This document shows positions 8,950 through 18,047 of a DNA stretch of 64,000 nt, one piece after another (within the stretch, counting starts at the first letter, position 1; every line of letters starts with the position of its first letter). Below the pieces are notes generated by a model. The model was not told where the DNA came from, did not search any database, and worked only from the letters and a program-made list of their open reading frames with translations. Source of the DNA: Nocardioides sp. SR21 (lineage in GTDB: Bacteria; Actinomycetota; Actinomycetes; Propionibacteriales; Nocardioidaceae); assembly GCF_022761125.1 (NCBI RefSeq), contig NZ_JAKWJR010000005.1:124001-188000 (forward strand), in the 5' to 3' direction. A program made the translations under genes and the position numbers.

Positions 8950-10440
8950 ATGTTCGAGTGGGGGCCGACCCAGGGTGCGATCCTGGGCGCGATCATCTTG
9001 GCGATCGAGATCGTGATCATCGCCGCGGCCCTGGTCGTGCTGCCGGGTGGCCGGCGCCCGCAGACCGCGATGGCGTGGCTGCTGCTGATCATCGCCATCC
9101 CGCTGTTCGGCTTCCTGCTCTTCCTGCTCTTCGGCCGGACCACGGTGGGGAAGAAGCGCCGGGCACAGCAGGAGGAGGTCAACGAGGCGATCCTCGCCGC
9201 CGCTCACCTCGAGGACATCGAGGACGAGCACAAGCGGCTCGAGCTGCCGCCGCTGGTGCAGACGTTCGCGAAGCTGAACCGGCGGCTCGGTGTCCTCCCG
9301 CTCAGCTTCGGCAACACCGTCGAGCTGATCGAGGACTACCAGGCGCAGATCGACGCGATGACCGCCGAGGTCGCGACCGCCACCGACTACGTGAACGTGC
9401 AGTTCTACATCTCGTCGTGGGACCACGTGACCGCTCCGTTCTTCGAGGAGCTCGTGCGCGCCACCGAGCGCGGCGTGACGGTCCGCTTCCTCTTCGACCA
9501 CCTCGGCTCCAAGGGCATCCCGGGCTACAAGGACTTCCTCAAGAAGCTCGACGGGACGAAGATCCAGTACGCGCCGATGCTCCCGATCCGGCCGTTCAAG
9601 GGCGAGTTCCGCCGGCCCGACCTGCGCAACCACCGCAAGATCCTGGTCGTCGACGGCCGGGTCGCCTTCAGCGGCTCGCAGAACCTCATCGAGGCCTGCT
9701 ACGACAAGCCGAAGAACCAGAAGCTCGGCCGCGCCTGGGTCGAGCTGATCGCGCGGGTCGAGGGCCCGGTGGTCCAGGAGCTGAACGTCGTCTTCGCGAC
9801 CGACTGGTTCACCGAGACCGGCGAGAACCTCGGTCACGTCATCGGGTCCGTCCCGCCGCCGCCGTCCGACCGCCCCGGCGCCCTGACGGGCGTGGGCGTG
9901 CAGGTCGTGCCGAGCGGTCCGGGCTTCGTCACCGAGAACAACCTGCGGCTGTTCAACTCGATGATCTACTCCGCGGAGAAGCGGCTGTCGCTGACCAGCC
10001 CGTACTTCGTCCCCGACGACTCCCTGCTGTACGCCGTCACGACCGCCGCGCAGCGCGGTGTCGAGGTCGAGCTGTTCGTGGGCGCGACCGCCGACCAGTT
10101 CATGGTCGCCCACGCACAGCGGTCGTACTACGAGGCGCTGCTGACCGCCGGGGTCCGGATCTGGCTCTACCCGGAGCCGTTCGTGCTGCACGCCAAGCAC
10201 TTCTCGGTCGACGACCAGGTCGCGGTGGTCGGCTCGAGCAACATGGACATGCGGTCGTTCGTCCTCAACTACGAGGTCGTGATGATGATGACCGGGCCCG
10301 AGGTCGTCGCCCGGCTCGCCCAGGTCCAGGACACCTACCGCGCGCTCTCGACCGAGCTCACGCTCGAGGAGTGGCAGCGGCGCAGCCGCGGCCAGCGCTA
10401 CCTCGACAACCTGATGCGGCTGACCGCGACCCTGCAGTAG
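8950..10440 (+). CDS. cls: Cardiolipin synthase-like phospholipase D protein
   Basis: 496 residues from ATG 8950; a GTG at 8941 would add three residues. Two N-terminal membrane helices (IILAIEIVIIAAALVVLPGG and MAWLLLIIAIPLFGFLLFLL) precede two phospholipase D domains with intact HKD motifs: HRKILVVD starting near residue 228 and HAKHFSVD near 414, each followed by the usual GSQN/GSSNMDMRSF. This is the standard architecture and length of bacterial cardiolipin synthase, which joins two phosphatidyl units at the membrane. The shared palindrome with the AI-2E gene points to envelope-linked regulation. Substrate specificity within the Cls group is not provable from sequence alone. Confidence 0.9.
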   Translation: MFEWGPTQGAILGAIILAIEIVIIAAALVVLPGGRRPQTAMAWLLLIIAIPLFGFLLFLLFGRTTVGKKRRAQQEEVNEAILAAAHLEDIEDEHKRLELPPLVQTFAKLNRRLGVLPLSFGNTVELIEDYQAQIDAMTAEVATATDYVNVQFYISSWDHVTAPFFEELVRATERGVTVRFLFDHLGSKGIPGYKDFLKKLDGTKIQYAPMLPIRPFKGEFRRPDLRNHRKILVVDGRVAFSGSQNLIEACYDKPKNQKLGRAWVELIARVEGPVVQELNVVFATDWFTETGENLGHVIGSVPPPPSDRPGALTGVGVQVVPSGPGFVTENNLRLFNSMIYSAEKRLSLTSPYFVPDDSLLYAVTTAAQRGVEVELFVGATADQFMVAHAQRSYYEALLTAGVRIWLYPEPFVLHAKHFSVDDQVAVVGSSNMDMRSFVLNYEVVMMMTGPEVVARLAQVQDTYRALSTELTLEEWQRRSRGQRYLDNLMRLTATLQ

Positions 10441-10454
10441 CCCGCGAGACCGCG

Positions 10455-10493
10455 CCGAGATACCGGGCCGAGATACTGGCCCGAGATACTGGG
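10455..10493 (+). repeat. Three contiguous 13-bp direct repeats before a start codon
   Basis: CCGAGATACCGGG, CCGAGATACTGGC and CCGAGATACTGGG follow one another without gaps and end 4 bases before the ATG at 10498. They occupy the place of the ribosome binding site and part of the promoter. Confidence 0.8.
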
Positions 10494-10497
10494 CCGC

Positions 10498-11148
10498 ATG
10501 GCGCGCCAGATGAACCGGAGCAAACGCAACTCGCTGCTGCTGCTGGTCTTCCTCGCGGTCGTGGTCAACCTGCCGCTCCTGCACAGCACCTGGACCGACT
10601 CACGCGTCCAGGCCGACGGCGTCGACGTGACCGCGACGGTCACCGACGGGTCGACCCAGGACGGCAGCTGGGTGACGTTCCGGTTCCCCGAGGACATCGA
10701 CCCCGACCAGCAGTCCTGGCACGCCGAGGTCGACCAGGAGACGTACGACGAGGCGCAGCGCACCGGTGAGCTGCAGGTGCGCGTGCTCGAGGACGACCCC
10801 GCGGCGTTCCGCGTCGACGGCCAGGTCGAGAGCAGCATCGTGCTGGTCTTCACGCTGGTCGCCGACCTGATCCTGCTGCTGGTGTTCGTGCTGCTGTGGC
10901 GCTCCAGCGGCCGGCTGCGCGGCCAGCTCCAGGCGATCGCCCTCCAGGACGTCGAGCGCGGCGACGCCGACGTACTCCTGGAGCGCCTGCAGGGGGAGGA
11001 GTACCTCATCAGCGGCGACGTCCTCGAGCTCGAGCCCGGCCGGGTCGTGCTCGACCTCGGCAACCGCAGCGTCGTGGTGCTGCTCGACGGCCACGCGAAC
11101 CCGGTCGGCTACCAGCAGTCGGCCCGGGTCCGCGCTCGGCTCCTGTGA
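10498..11148 (+). CDS. Membrane protein of unknown function, 216 aa
   Basis: An N-terminal hydrophobic helix (SLLLLVFLAVVVNLPLLHST) is followed by an extracytoplasmic beta-rich domain of about 80 residues (QADGVDVTATVTDGSTQDGS), a second helix (IVLVFTLVADLILLLVFVLL) and a cytoplasmic tail of about 85 residues (ALQDVERGDADVLLERLQGE). The two-helix layout with a small outer domain resembles DUF3592-like proteins but I do not recognise a definite family. There is no usual ribosome binding site; three 13-bp repeats lie directly before the start. Confidence 0.75.
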   Translation: MARQMNRSKRNSLLLLVFLAVVVNLPLLHSTWTDSRVQADGVDVTATVTDGSTQDGSWVTFRFPEDIDPDQQSWHAEVDQETYDEAQRTGELQVRVLEDDPAAFRVDGQVESSIVLVFTLVADLILLLVFVLLWRSSGRLRGQLQAIALQDVERGDADVLLERLQGEEYLISGDVLELEPGRVVLDLGNRSVVVLLDGHANPVGYQQSARVRARLL

Positions 11149-11158
11149 GCCGTTCGCG

Positions 11159-11932
11159 TCACGCGGTCTTGCGGCGGTACGTCGCGGTCGCCAGCGCGTA
11201 GGCGAGGACCAGGATCGCGACGCACCAGGCGACGGCGACCCAGCCGTCGGTGCCGACCGGCTGCTGCTCGAAGAGGCTGCGGATCGTGTTCACGATCGGG
11301 GTCACCGGCTGGTGCTCGGCGAACGCCTGCACCGGTGCGGGCATCGTCTCGGTGGGCACGAATGCCGAGCTGATGAACGGCAGGAACATCAGCGGGTAGG
11401 CGAACGCGCTCGCGCCGTCCACGCTCTTCGCGGAGAGACCGGCGTTCACCGCGAGCCAGGTCAGGCCGAGGGTGAACAGTGCCAGGATCCCGGCGACCGC
11501 CAGCCAGGCCAGCGGTCCCGCTCCGGTGCGGAAGCCCATCAGCACGGCGACGGCGACCACGATCACCAGGGAGACCGCGTTCGCGAGCAGCGACGTCAGC
11601 ACGTGCGCCCAGAGCGCGGCGGAGCGGGCGACCGGCATCGACTGGAAGCGCTCGAAGATCCCGCTCTGCATGTCCGTGAACAGCCGGACGGCGGTGTAGG
11701 TGACGCCGGAGGCGATGGTGATCAGCAGGATGCCCGGGAGCATGTAGTCCACGCTCGCGGCGTCGCCGGTGTCGATGGCGCCGCCGAACACGTAGACGAA
11801 CAGCACCATGATCGCGACCGGCATCACCGCGGTCGTGATGATCGTGTCCAGGCTGCGGGTGATGTGCCGGACCGAGCGGCCGGTGAGGACCGTGGTGTCG
11901 GCGATCGTGTGGTTGAGGGAGTGGGTGCTCAT
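11159..11932 (-). CDS. ABC transporter permease (DrrB/ABC-2 type)
   Basis: 257 residues from ATG 11932, which overlaps the stop of the ATPase gene by four bases (ATGA), a sign of translational coupling. Six membrane helices in the ABC-2 pattern (TTAVMPVAIMVLFVYVFGGA, MLPGILLITIASGVTYTAVR, LWAHVLTSLLANAVSLVIVV and others) and the LMFLPFISSAFVPTETMPAP segment typical of DrrB-like permeases. With the ATPase it forms an exporter of the daunorubicin-resistance type; the substrate is unknown. It is the last gene of the PadR-DUF1048-ATPase-permease operon. Confidence 0.9.
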   Translation of the reverse strand: MSTHSLNHTIADTTVLTGRSVRHITRSLDTIITTAVMPVAIMVLFVYVFGGAIDTGDAASVDYMLPGILLITIASGVTYTAVRLFTDMQSGIFERFQSMPVARSAALWAHVLTSLLANAVSLVIVVAVAVLMGFRTGAGPLAWLAVAGILALFTLGLTWLAVNAGLSAKSVDGASAFAYPLMFLPFISSAFVPTETMPAPVQAFAEHQPVTPIVNTIRSLFEQQPVGTDGWVAVAWCVAILVLAYALATATYRRKTA

Positions 11933-12672
11933 GCCGCTTCTCCGATGATCGCGAGGAAGATCTCCTCGAGGGTGGGCTGCTTCTCGACGTACTCGACCGT
12001 CGCGGGCGGGAAGAGCCGCTTGAGCTCGGCCAGCGTCCCGTCGGCGATGATCCGGCCGCCGTGGAGGATCGCGATCCGGTCGGCGAGACGCTCGGCCTCG
12101 TCGAGGTACTGCGTGGTGAGCAGGATCGTGGTGCCCCGCTCGGCGAGCGCCTCGACGGTGGTCCACACCTCCTGGCGCGACTGGGGGTCGAGCCCGGTGG
12201 TCGGCTCGTCGAGGAAGATCACCGGCGGGTCCCCGATCAGGCTCATCGCGATGTCCAGGCGGCGGCGCATCCCTCCGGAGTACGTCGCGACCCGGCGCGC
12301 GCCCGCGTCGGTCAGGTCGAAGCGCGCCAGCAGGTCGTCGGCGACCGCGACCGCGTCCTTGAGGTGCCGCAGCCGCGCCACCAGCACCAGGTTCTCCCGG
12401 CCGCTGAGGTTCTCGTCCACGGCCGCGAACTGCCCGGTGAGGCTGATCGTCTCGCGGACGTCGGCCGGCCGGGTGGCGACGTCGAAGCCGCCGATGGTGG
12501 CGGTCCCGGCGTCGGCCTTCAGCAGCGTGGCGAGGATCTTGAGCACGGTGGTCTTGCCCGCGCCGTTCGAGCCGAGCAGGGCGACGATGCTGCCCGGCGC
12601 CACGTCGAGGTCGACGCCGCGCAGCACCGCCAGGTCGCCGTACGACTTCTCGAGGCCCTGCACGCGGATCAC
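11929..12672 (-). CDS. ABC transporter ATP-binding protein (DrrA-like)
   Basis: 247 residues from GTG 12672, overlapping the stop of the DUF1048 gene (GTGA). Walker A is LLGSNGAGKTTVLK, the signature is YSGGMRRRLDIAMSL and Walker B/D-loop is PPVIFLDEPTTGLDP, all intact; the Q-loop region reads TGQFAAVDENLSGREN. The C-terminal part continues TVEYVEKQPTLEEIFLAIIG as in DrrA-type ATPases of drug exporters. It acts with the permease encoded directly downstream, and the operon is probably repressed by the PadR protein encoded first. Confidence 0.93.
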   Translation of the reverse strand: MIRVQGLEKSYGDLAVLRGVDLDVAPGSIVALLGSNGAGKTTVLKILATLLKADAGTATIGGFDVATRPADVRETISLTGQFAAVDENLSGRENLVLVARLRHLKDAVAVADDLLARFDLTDAGARRVATYSGGMRRRLDIAMSLIGDPPVIFLDEPTTGLDPQSRQEVWTTVEALAERGTTILLTTQYLDEAERLADRIAILHGGRIIADGTLAELKRLFPPATVEYVEKQPTLEEIFLAIIGEAA

Positions 12673-13004
12673 GATCCGGCCGCCTTGTCGATGGCGTCGT
12701 TCAGCCGCGCGCGCTCCTTGTCGATCCAGTGCTTGCCGCTGTACGCCGCGGCGAACGTCTCGGCGAACTCGACCGGGTCGTCGCCGACGATCGCGCGCAC
12801 CGACGTGCCGTCCACGGCCGCGCGCTCCCACAGGTCGGCGAGGTCGACGAACATCGCGACGCTCGTCTCGCCGTCGACGATGCCGCCGTAGTACATGAGG
12901 TACCGGTGCAGCGCCTTGGCGGTCGCGCCGTACGGCTCCGGGAGCGCGTCGATGCGGGCCTTGGCCGCCTTGTACTGCTTCTTCTGCTTCATCCACTTGG
13001 CCAT
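12669..13004 (-). CDS. DUF1048 family protein
   Basis: 111 residues. It begins with a lysine-rich helix (MAKWMKQKKQYKAAKARIDA) and continues as an all-helical protein (LHRYLMYYGGIVDGETSVAM, FVDLADLWERAAVDG), the pattern of DUF1048 proteins, which are commonly encoded between a PadR regulator and ABC genes. The molecular role is unknown. It is coupled to its neighbours: one base separates it from the PadR stop, and its own stop overlaps the ATPase start. Confidence 0.88.
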   Translation of the reverse strand: MAKWMKQKKQYKAAKARIDALPEPYGATAKALHRYLMYYGGIVDGETSVAMFVDLADLWERAAVDGTSVRAIVGDDPVEFAETFAAAYSGKHWIDKERARLNDAIDKAAGS

Positions 13005-13005
13005 G

Positions 13006-13335
13006 TCAGCTGTCTCCCTTTCGGAGCTGCTCCAGTCGTTCCGACAGGAAGCTCCACGTGGTCCAGAACTCGTCGAGGTACGCCTGTCCGTCGGCGTTGA
13101 GGGTGTAGACCTTGCGCGGCGGTCCCTTCTCGGACGGGACCTTCTCGACGTCGACGTAGCCGCGCTGCTCGATCCGGATCAGGAGGGCGTAGATGGTGCC
13201 CTCGGCGATCTCGGTGAAGCCCTTGTCGCGCAGCCAGGACGTGATCTCGTACCCGTACGCCGGCCGGCCCGCGAGGATCGCGAGCACGATCCCCTCCAGG
13301 GTTCCCTTGAGCATCTCGGTGACCTGCTTGCCCAC
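13006..13335 (-). CDS. PadR family transcriptional regulator
   Basis: 109 residues from GTG 13335 with AGGAG well placed upstream. A winged helix of the PadR type: LKGTLEGIVLAILAGRPAYG, YEITSWLRDKGFTEIAEGTI, then the wing (YVDVEKVPSEKGPPRKVYTL) and a C-terminal dimer helix. PadR proteins are ligand-released repressors of efflux genes. It is the first gene of a four-gene drug-exporter operon. An extended dyad lies 15-56 bases upstream of the start and is the likely autoregulatory operator. Confidence 0.93.
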   Translation of the reverse strand: MGKQVTEMLKGTLEGIVLAILAGRPAYGYEITSWLRDKGFTEIAEGTIYALLIRIEQRGYVDVEKVPSEKGPPRKVYTLNADGQAYLDEFWTTWSFLSERLEQLRKGDS

Positions 13336-13349
13336 GGGTCGCTCCTAAC

Positions 13350-13391
13350 TACTCAGTGATGTTGACTACCGGTAGATAGTGACACTGAATA
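13350..13391. promoter_or_regulatory. Extended dyad, probable PadR operator
   Basis: The centre CTACC/GGTAG (13366-13375) is flanked at equal 7-base distances by CAGTG (13354-13358) and CACTG (13383-13387), with further matching bases outside. It covers the likely promoter of the PadR operon. Confidence 0.6.
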
Positions 13392-13425
13392 GCGGCGGAC
13401 GCAAGCTGCACGACCTGGAAATGAC

Positions 13426-13461
13426 CCAGGGGCTCGCGGGCGTGATCCCGCGAGCCCCTGG
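13426..13461. terminator. Strong hairpin terminator
   Basis: A 15-bp perfect stem (CAGGGGCTCGCGGG plus complement) closes a 6-base loop CGTGAT. The T-rich CTCTGTTTGTTT follows on the + strand. It lies past the stop of the leftward MMPL gene (13503) and before the divergent PadR promoter, so it probably isolates the two units. Confidence 0.75.
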
Positions 13462-13502
13462 CTCTGTTTGTTTCGGCGTTCTTTCGGCGTTCGCCGGCCT
13501 GG

Positions 13503-15824
13503 CTAGACCCGGCTGTCGGCCGTCAGGTCGTCGAGCTCGTCGTCGATCGAGCGGCCCTTGAGGTGCGGCCGGTCGAGGTTCTCGCCCTCGACGTCGACGT
13601 TCGGCAGCAGCCGGTCGAGCCACTTCGGCAGCCACCAGGCGCGGTCGCCCATGAGGTAGAGCAGCGCCGGGATCAGCGCCATCCGGACGACGAACGCGTC
13701 GAACACGACGGCAACGGCGAGGGCGAAGCCCATCGACTTCACGATCGGCTCGTCCTGCAGCATGAACGCCGCGAAGACGGCGGTCATGATCGCGGCCGCG
13801 GCACTCACGACCCGGGCGCTGTTGCGGAACCCGTCGACGACCGCCTCCTTCATGGAGTAGCCGTGGACGTGCGCCTCGCGGATCCGGGTCACCAGGAAGA
13901 CCTGGTAGTCCATGGCGAGACCGAACACCACGCCGATCAGGAAGATCGGCATGAAGCTGACGATCGGCTGGCCCTCCATCAGGCCGAACGCGCCCTCCTG
14001 GAAGACCGCGACGGTCGCGCCGAGGGTGGCGAGCACCGACAGCAGGAACCCGAGGGTCGCGGTCAGCGGGACCAGGATGGAGCGGAACACGATCATCAGC
14101 AGCAGGAACGCCAGCCCGATGACCACCGCGAGGTAGATCGGGAGCGCGTCGCTGAGCCGCTCCGACACGTCGGTCGTGATCGCGGTCAGACCGGTCACGC
14201 CGGTCGTCGTACCCGTCTCGGCCTCGATGCCGGCCTGGCCGTCGCGGAGATCGGCGAGCAGGTTCTCGGTCTCGGTCTCGTCCGGCCCGGAGGCGGGCGT
14301 GATCATGATCTGCGCGCCGGTGCCGGCCTCGTTCATGGCCACGACCTGGGCGTTGGCCACGTCCTGCTGGCCGGCTGCCCACGCGGTGACCTCGCCGATC
14401 GCGGCGCCGCGGTCGGCCTCGGCGACGTCGGTGGCGTCGACGACCACGAGCAGCGGACCCTCACGGCCCGGGCCGAAGGCCTCGGCCATCAGGTCGGAGG
14501 CCTGGCGCTGGGTCGTCTCGACCGAGGCGGTGCTGTCGGTCGGGAAGGCGAGGTGCAGGTCCTTGAGCGGCAGGGCCAGCGCGCCGAGGCCGACGACGAC
14601 GAGCAGCACGACCGCGACCGGCCGGCGGCCGACGAAGCGCGCCCACCGGACGCCGTTGTTGAGGAGGTGGCCGTCGGGCTCGCGCCGCGGGCGGTACTTG
14701 CGGACCTGGCCGCCGAACGACTTCGACTTGAGCATGCCGAGGATCGCGGGCAGGAGGGTCAGCGCGACCAGGACCGCGATGAACACGGTGGCGGCTGCCG
14801 CGAGGCCCATGGCGGTGAGGAACGGGATCCCGACGACGGCGAGGGCGGAGAGCGCGATCAGCACGGTGAGGCCGGCGAACACGACGGCCGAGCCGGCGGT
14901 GCCGACGGAGACGCCGATGGCCTCCTCGCGGTCGTCGGTGTGCTCCAGCTCGGTGCGGTACCGGGCCAGGATGAACAGCGTGTAGTCGATGCCGACGGCG
15001 AGGCCGATCATCGTCGCCAGCATCGGGGTGCTGGAGCCGATGTCCATGACCGCGGTCATCGCGGTGATGCCGGTCATGCCGAGCGCGACGCCGAACATCG
15101 CGGTGATGATCGGCAGGCCGGCGGCGACCAGCGAGCCGAAGGTGAGCAGCAGGACGACCAGGGCGATCGCGATGCCGATCAGCTCCGAGGAGGCACCCGG
15201 CTCGCTCATCGCCGACGTACCGGAGCCGTTGGCCTCGGCGGTCAGGCCGTTGTCCCGGGCGGACTCGAGCACGTCGAGCAGCGCCTCCTGGGTGGCGGGC
15301 TCGACGTCAGCGACCGTCTCCACGTCGTACTGGAACGAGATGATGCCGACCTGGGCGTCCGCGGTCAGCGGGCTCAGCGCGGCGGCGTTCGCCTTCGCGA
15401 CGTCCGGCGGCGTGCCACTCTGCCGGGCGGACTCGAGCATCGCCTGGCGCTGGGACTTGGCGGCGTCGACCGGGTTCTCGATCGGCGCGTCCTTCGCGAC
15501 CTGCGGGAGGTTGCGGAGGTCGGCGACGAGGGAGTCGACCGCCTTGACGTACGACGGCTCGTCGAGCGAGTGGCCCTCGGGCGCCGCGACGACGACGTTG
15601 ACCGAGGCCTCGTCGAAGGCGTCGGTGACGTTCGGGAACAGCTCGGCCTGGAGGTCGGCGGCCTTCTCGGACGGGATGCCCGGGATCGAGAAGGAGTCGG
15701 TCATCGGCTTCGACATGGTCGCGGCGACGGTGCCGACGGCGACCAGCGCGACCAGCCAGGCCGCAATGAAGAACGGCCACCGCCGGTAGGCGGTCTTGCC
15801 GAGCTTGTAGAACAGGGTGGCCAT
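13503..15824 (-). CDS. MMPL family (RND-type) transporter
   Basis: 773 residues from ATG 15824. Twelve membrane helices in two sets of six, each preceded by a large outer domain, as in MMPL proteins. Recognisable pieces: the first helix RWPFFIAAWLVALVAVGTVA, GLAVGIDYTLFILARYRTEL with the helix-4 GxDYxLF motif, and its counterpart GVVFGLAMDYQVFLVTRIRE in the second half. MMPL proteins export lipids or drugs using the proton gradient; the substrate is unknown. It lies 37 bases downstream of a TetR gene on the same strand and probably forms an operon with it. A second MMPL is encoded at 19171-21159. Confidence 0.93.
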   Translation of the reverse strand: MATLFYKLGKTAYRRWPFFIAAWLVALVAVGTVAATMSKPMTDSFSIPGIPSEKAADLQAELFPNVTDAFDEASVNVVVAAPEGHSLDEPSYVKAVDSLVADLRNLPQVAKDAPIENPVDAAKSQRQAMLESARQSGTPPDVAKANAAALSPLTADAQVGIISFQYDVETVADVEPATQEALLDVLESARDNGLTAEANGSGTSAMSEPGASSELIGIAIALVVLLLTFGSLVAAGLPIITAMFGVALGMTGITAMTAVMDIGSSTPMLATMIGLAVGIDYTLFILARYRTELEHTDDREEAIGVSVGTAGSAVVFAGLTVLIALSALAVVGIPFLTAMGLAAAATVFIAVLVALTLLPAILGMLKSKSFGGQVRKYRPRREPDGHLLNNGVRWARFVGRRPVAVVLLVVVGLGALALPLKDLHLAFPTDSTASVETTQRQASDLMAEAFGPGREGPLLVVVDATDVAEADRGAAIGEVTAWAAGQQDVANAQVVAMNEAGTGAQIMITPASGPDETETENLLADLRDGQAGIEAETGTTTGVTGLTAITTDVSERLSDALPIYLAVVIGLAFLLLMIVFRSILVPLTATLGFLLSVLATLGATVAVFQEGAFGLMEGQPIVSFMPIFLIGVVFGLAMDYQVFLVTRIREAHVHGYSMKEAVVDGFRNSARVVSAAAAIMTAVFAAFMLQDEPIVKSMGFALAVAVVFDAFVVRMALIPALLYLMGDRAWWLPKWLDRLLPNVDVEGENLDRPHLKGRSIDDELDDLTADSRV

Positions 15825-15861
15825 GGTGGCGATCTCCTGGGTTCGGGTTGAGCAGGGAAGG

Positions 15862-16455
15862 TCAGGCGAACAGGGCGCGGGCAGCGCCCAGGTGCTCGTC
15901 GAACACGTCGACGAGGGTGCGGCTCTCGTCCTCCTGGGCGAAGGCCTCGAGCGCGGAGTCGAAGAGGGTGAGGACCAGCCGCAGCAGGAGCCGGGCGCGG
16001 AACGGCTCGAAGCCGTCGCCCTCGCGCTCGAGCACCAGCGCGGCGAACTCCTCGGAGACGATCTCGAACCGCTGGTGCGCTGCTGCGAGCATCCGGGGGT
16101 CACGGGTGAGCACCCGCCGGCCGAGCTCGATCGACTCGCGGTCGGGCTGCTTGACCGAGAGCACCAGGTGGGCGAGCTCGGTCAGGTCGTCGACGAGCTT
16201 GCCGTGCGGGCCGCCGGCGCGGAACGCGTCCACGGCCGACTCGGGGATCTCCGGGATCTCGCCGAGGACGGCGTCGGCCTTGCTCGGGAAGTAGTTGAAC
16301 AGGGTCCGCCGCGAGACGCCCGCCGAGGCGGCGAGGTCGTCCATGGTGAAGCCGTCCAGACCGTGCTCGTCGGTGAGCACCTGGGCGCAGCGCGTGATGC
16401 GGCGGCTGGTCTCCCACCGCTTCTGCTCCCGCAGGCTCGTTGCACTCTCGGTCAT
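15862..16455 (-). CDS. TetR family transcriptional regulator (with MMPL transporter)
   Basis: 197 residues from ATG 16455; an in-frame ATG at 16464 would add three residues. The N-terminal helix-turn-helix is clear: GFTMDDLAASAGVSRRTLFN, then YFPSKADAVLG. The rest is the all-helical ligand-binding and dimer domain. As first gene before the MMPL transporter it is probably its repressor, released by a substrate or inducer. GAGTGCA half-sites around and before the start codon are the likely operator. The divergent neighbour is malic enzyme. Confidence 0.9.
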   Translation of the reverse strand: MTESATSLREQKRWETSRRITRCAQVLTDEHGLDGFTMDDLAASAGVSRRTLFNYFPSKADAVLGEIPEIPESAVDAFRAGGPHGKLVDDLTELAHLVLSVKQPDRESIELGRRVLTRDPRMLAAAHQRFEIVSEEFAALVLEREGDGFEPFRARLLLRLVLTLFDSALEAFAQEDESRTLVDVFDEHLGAARALFA

Positions 16456-16490
16456 GGAGTGCATTCTTGCATTATCAACCAAAGAGTGCA
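16441..16490. promoter_or_regulatory. GAGTGCA half-site cluster, probable TetR operator
   Basis: TGCACTC at 16441-16447 and GAGTGCA at 16457-16463 form an inverted repeat with a 9-base spacer across the TetR start codon. A third GAGTGCA lies at 16484-16490. Confidence 0.45.
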
Positions 16491-16572
16491 AACTTGTGGC
16501 GGCCGTCACACGATGCCAGGCATTGCCGATGACGACTTGCCGGTAACCGAGCCGGGGGGAGAGGGTCGGGGC

Positions 16573-17949
<1,377 letters not shown>

Positions 17950-17960
17950 GGTCTACTGTC

Positions 17961-18022
17961 GGTTTCACCGGTGCACCGGTGAAACCGTCACTTCCTGGGC
18001 ATTGCAACGCCTGAGAAGTGAC
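17961..18022 (+). repeat. Palindrome-hairpin repeat family R2, copy A
   Basis: A perfect 26-bp palindrome (17961-17986; left half GGTTTCACCGGTG) runs directly into a hairpin with arms GTCACTTC (17987-17994) and GAAGTGAC (18015-18022) around a loop containing GGGCATTGCAACGCC. Related copies are at 19107-19168 and 61528-61617. It lies between malic enzyme and the DUF559-type gene and could also terminate either. Confidence 0.85.
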
Positions 18023-18047
18023 AGAACTGCCTGAGGAGTACGGATGA

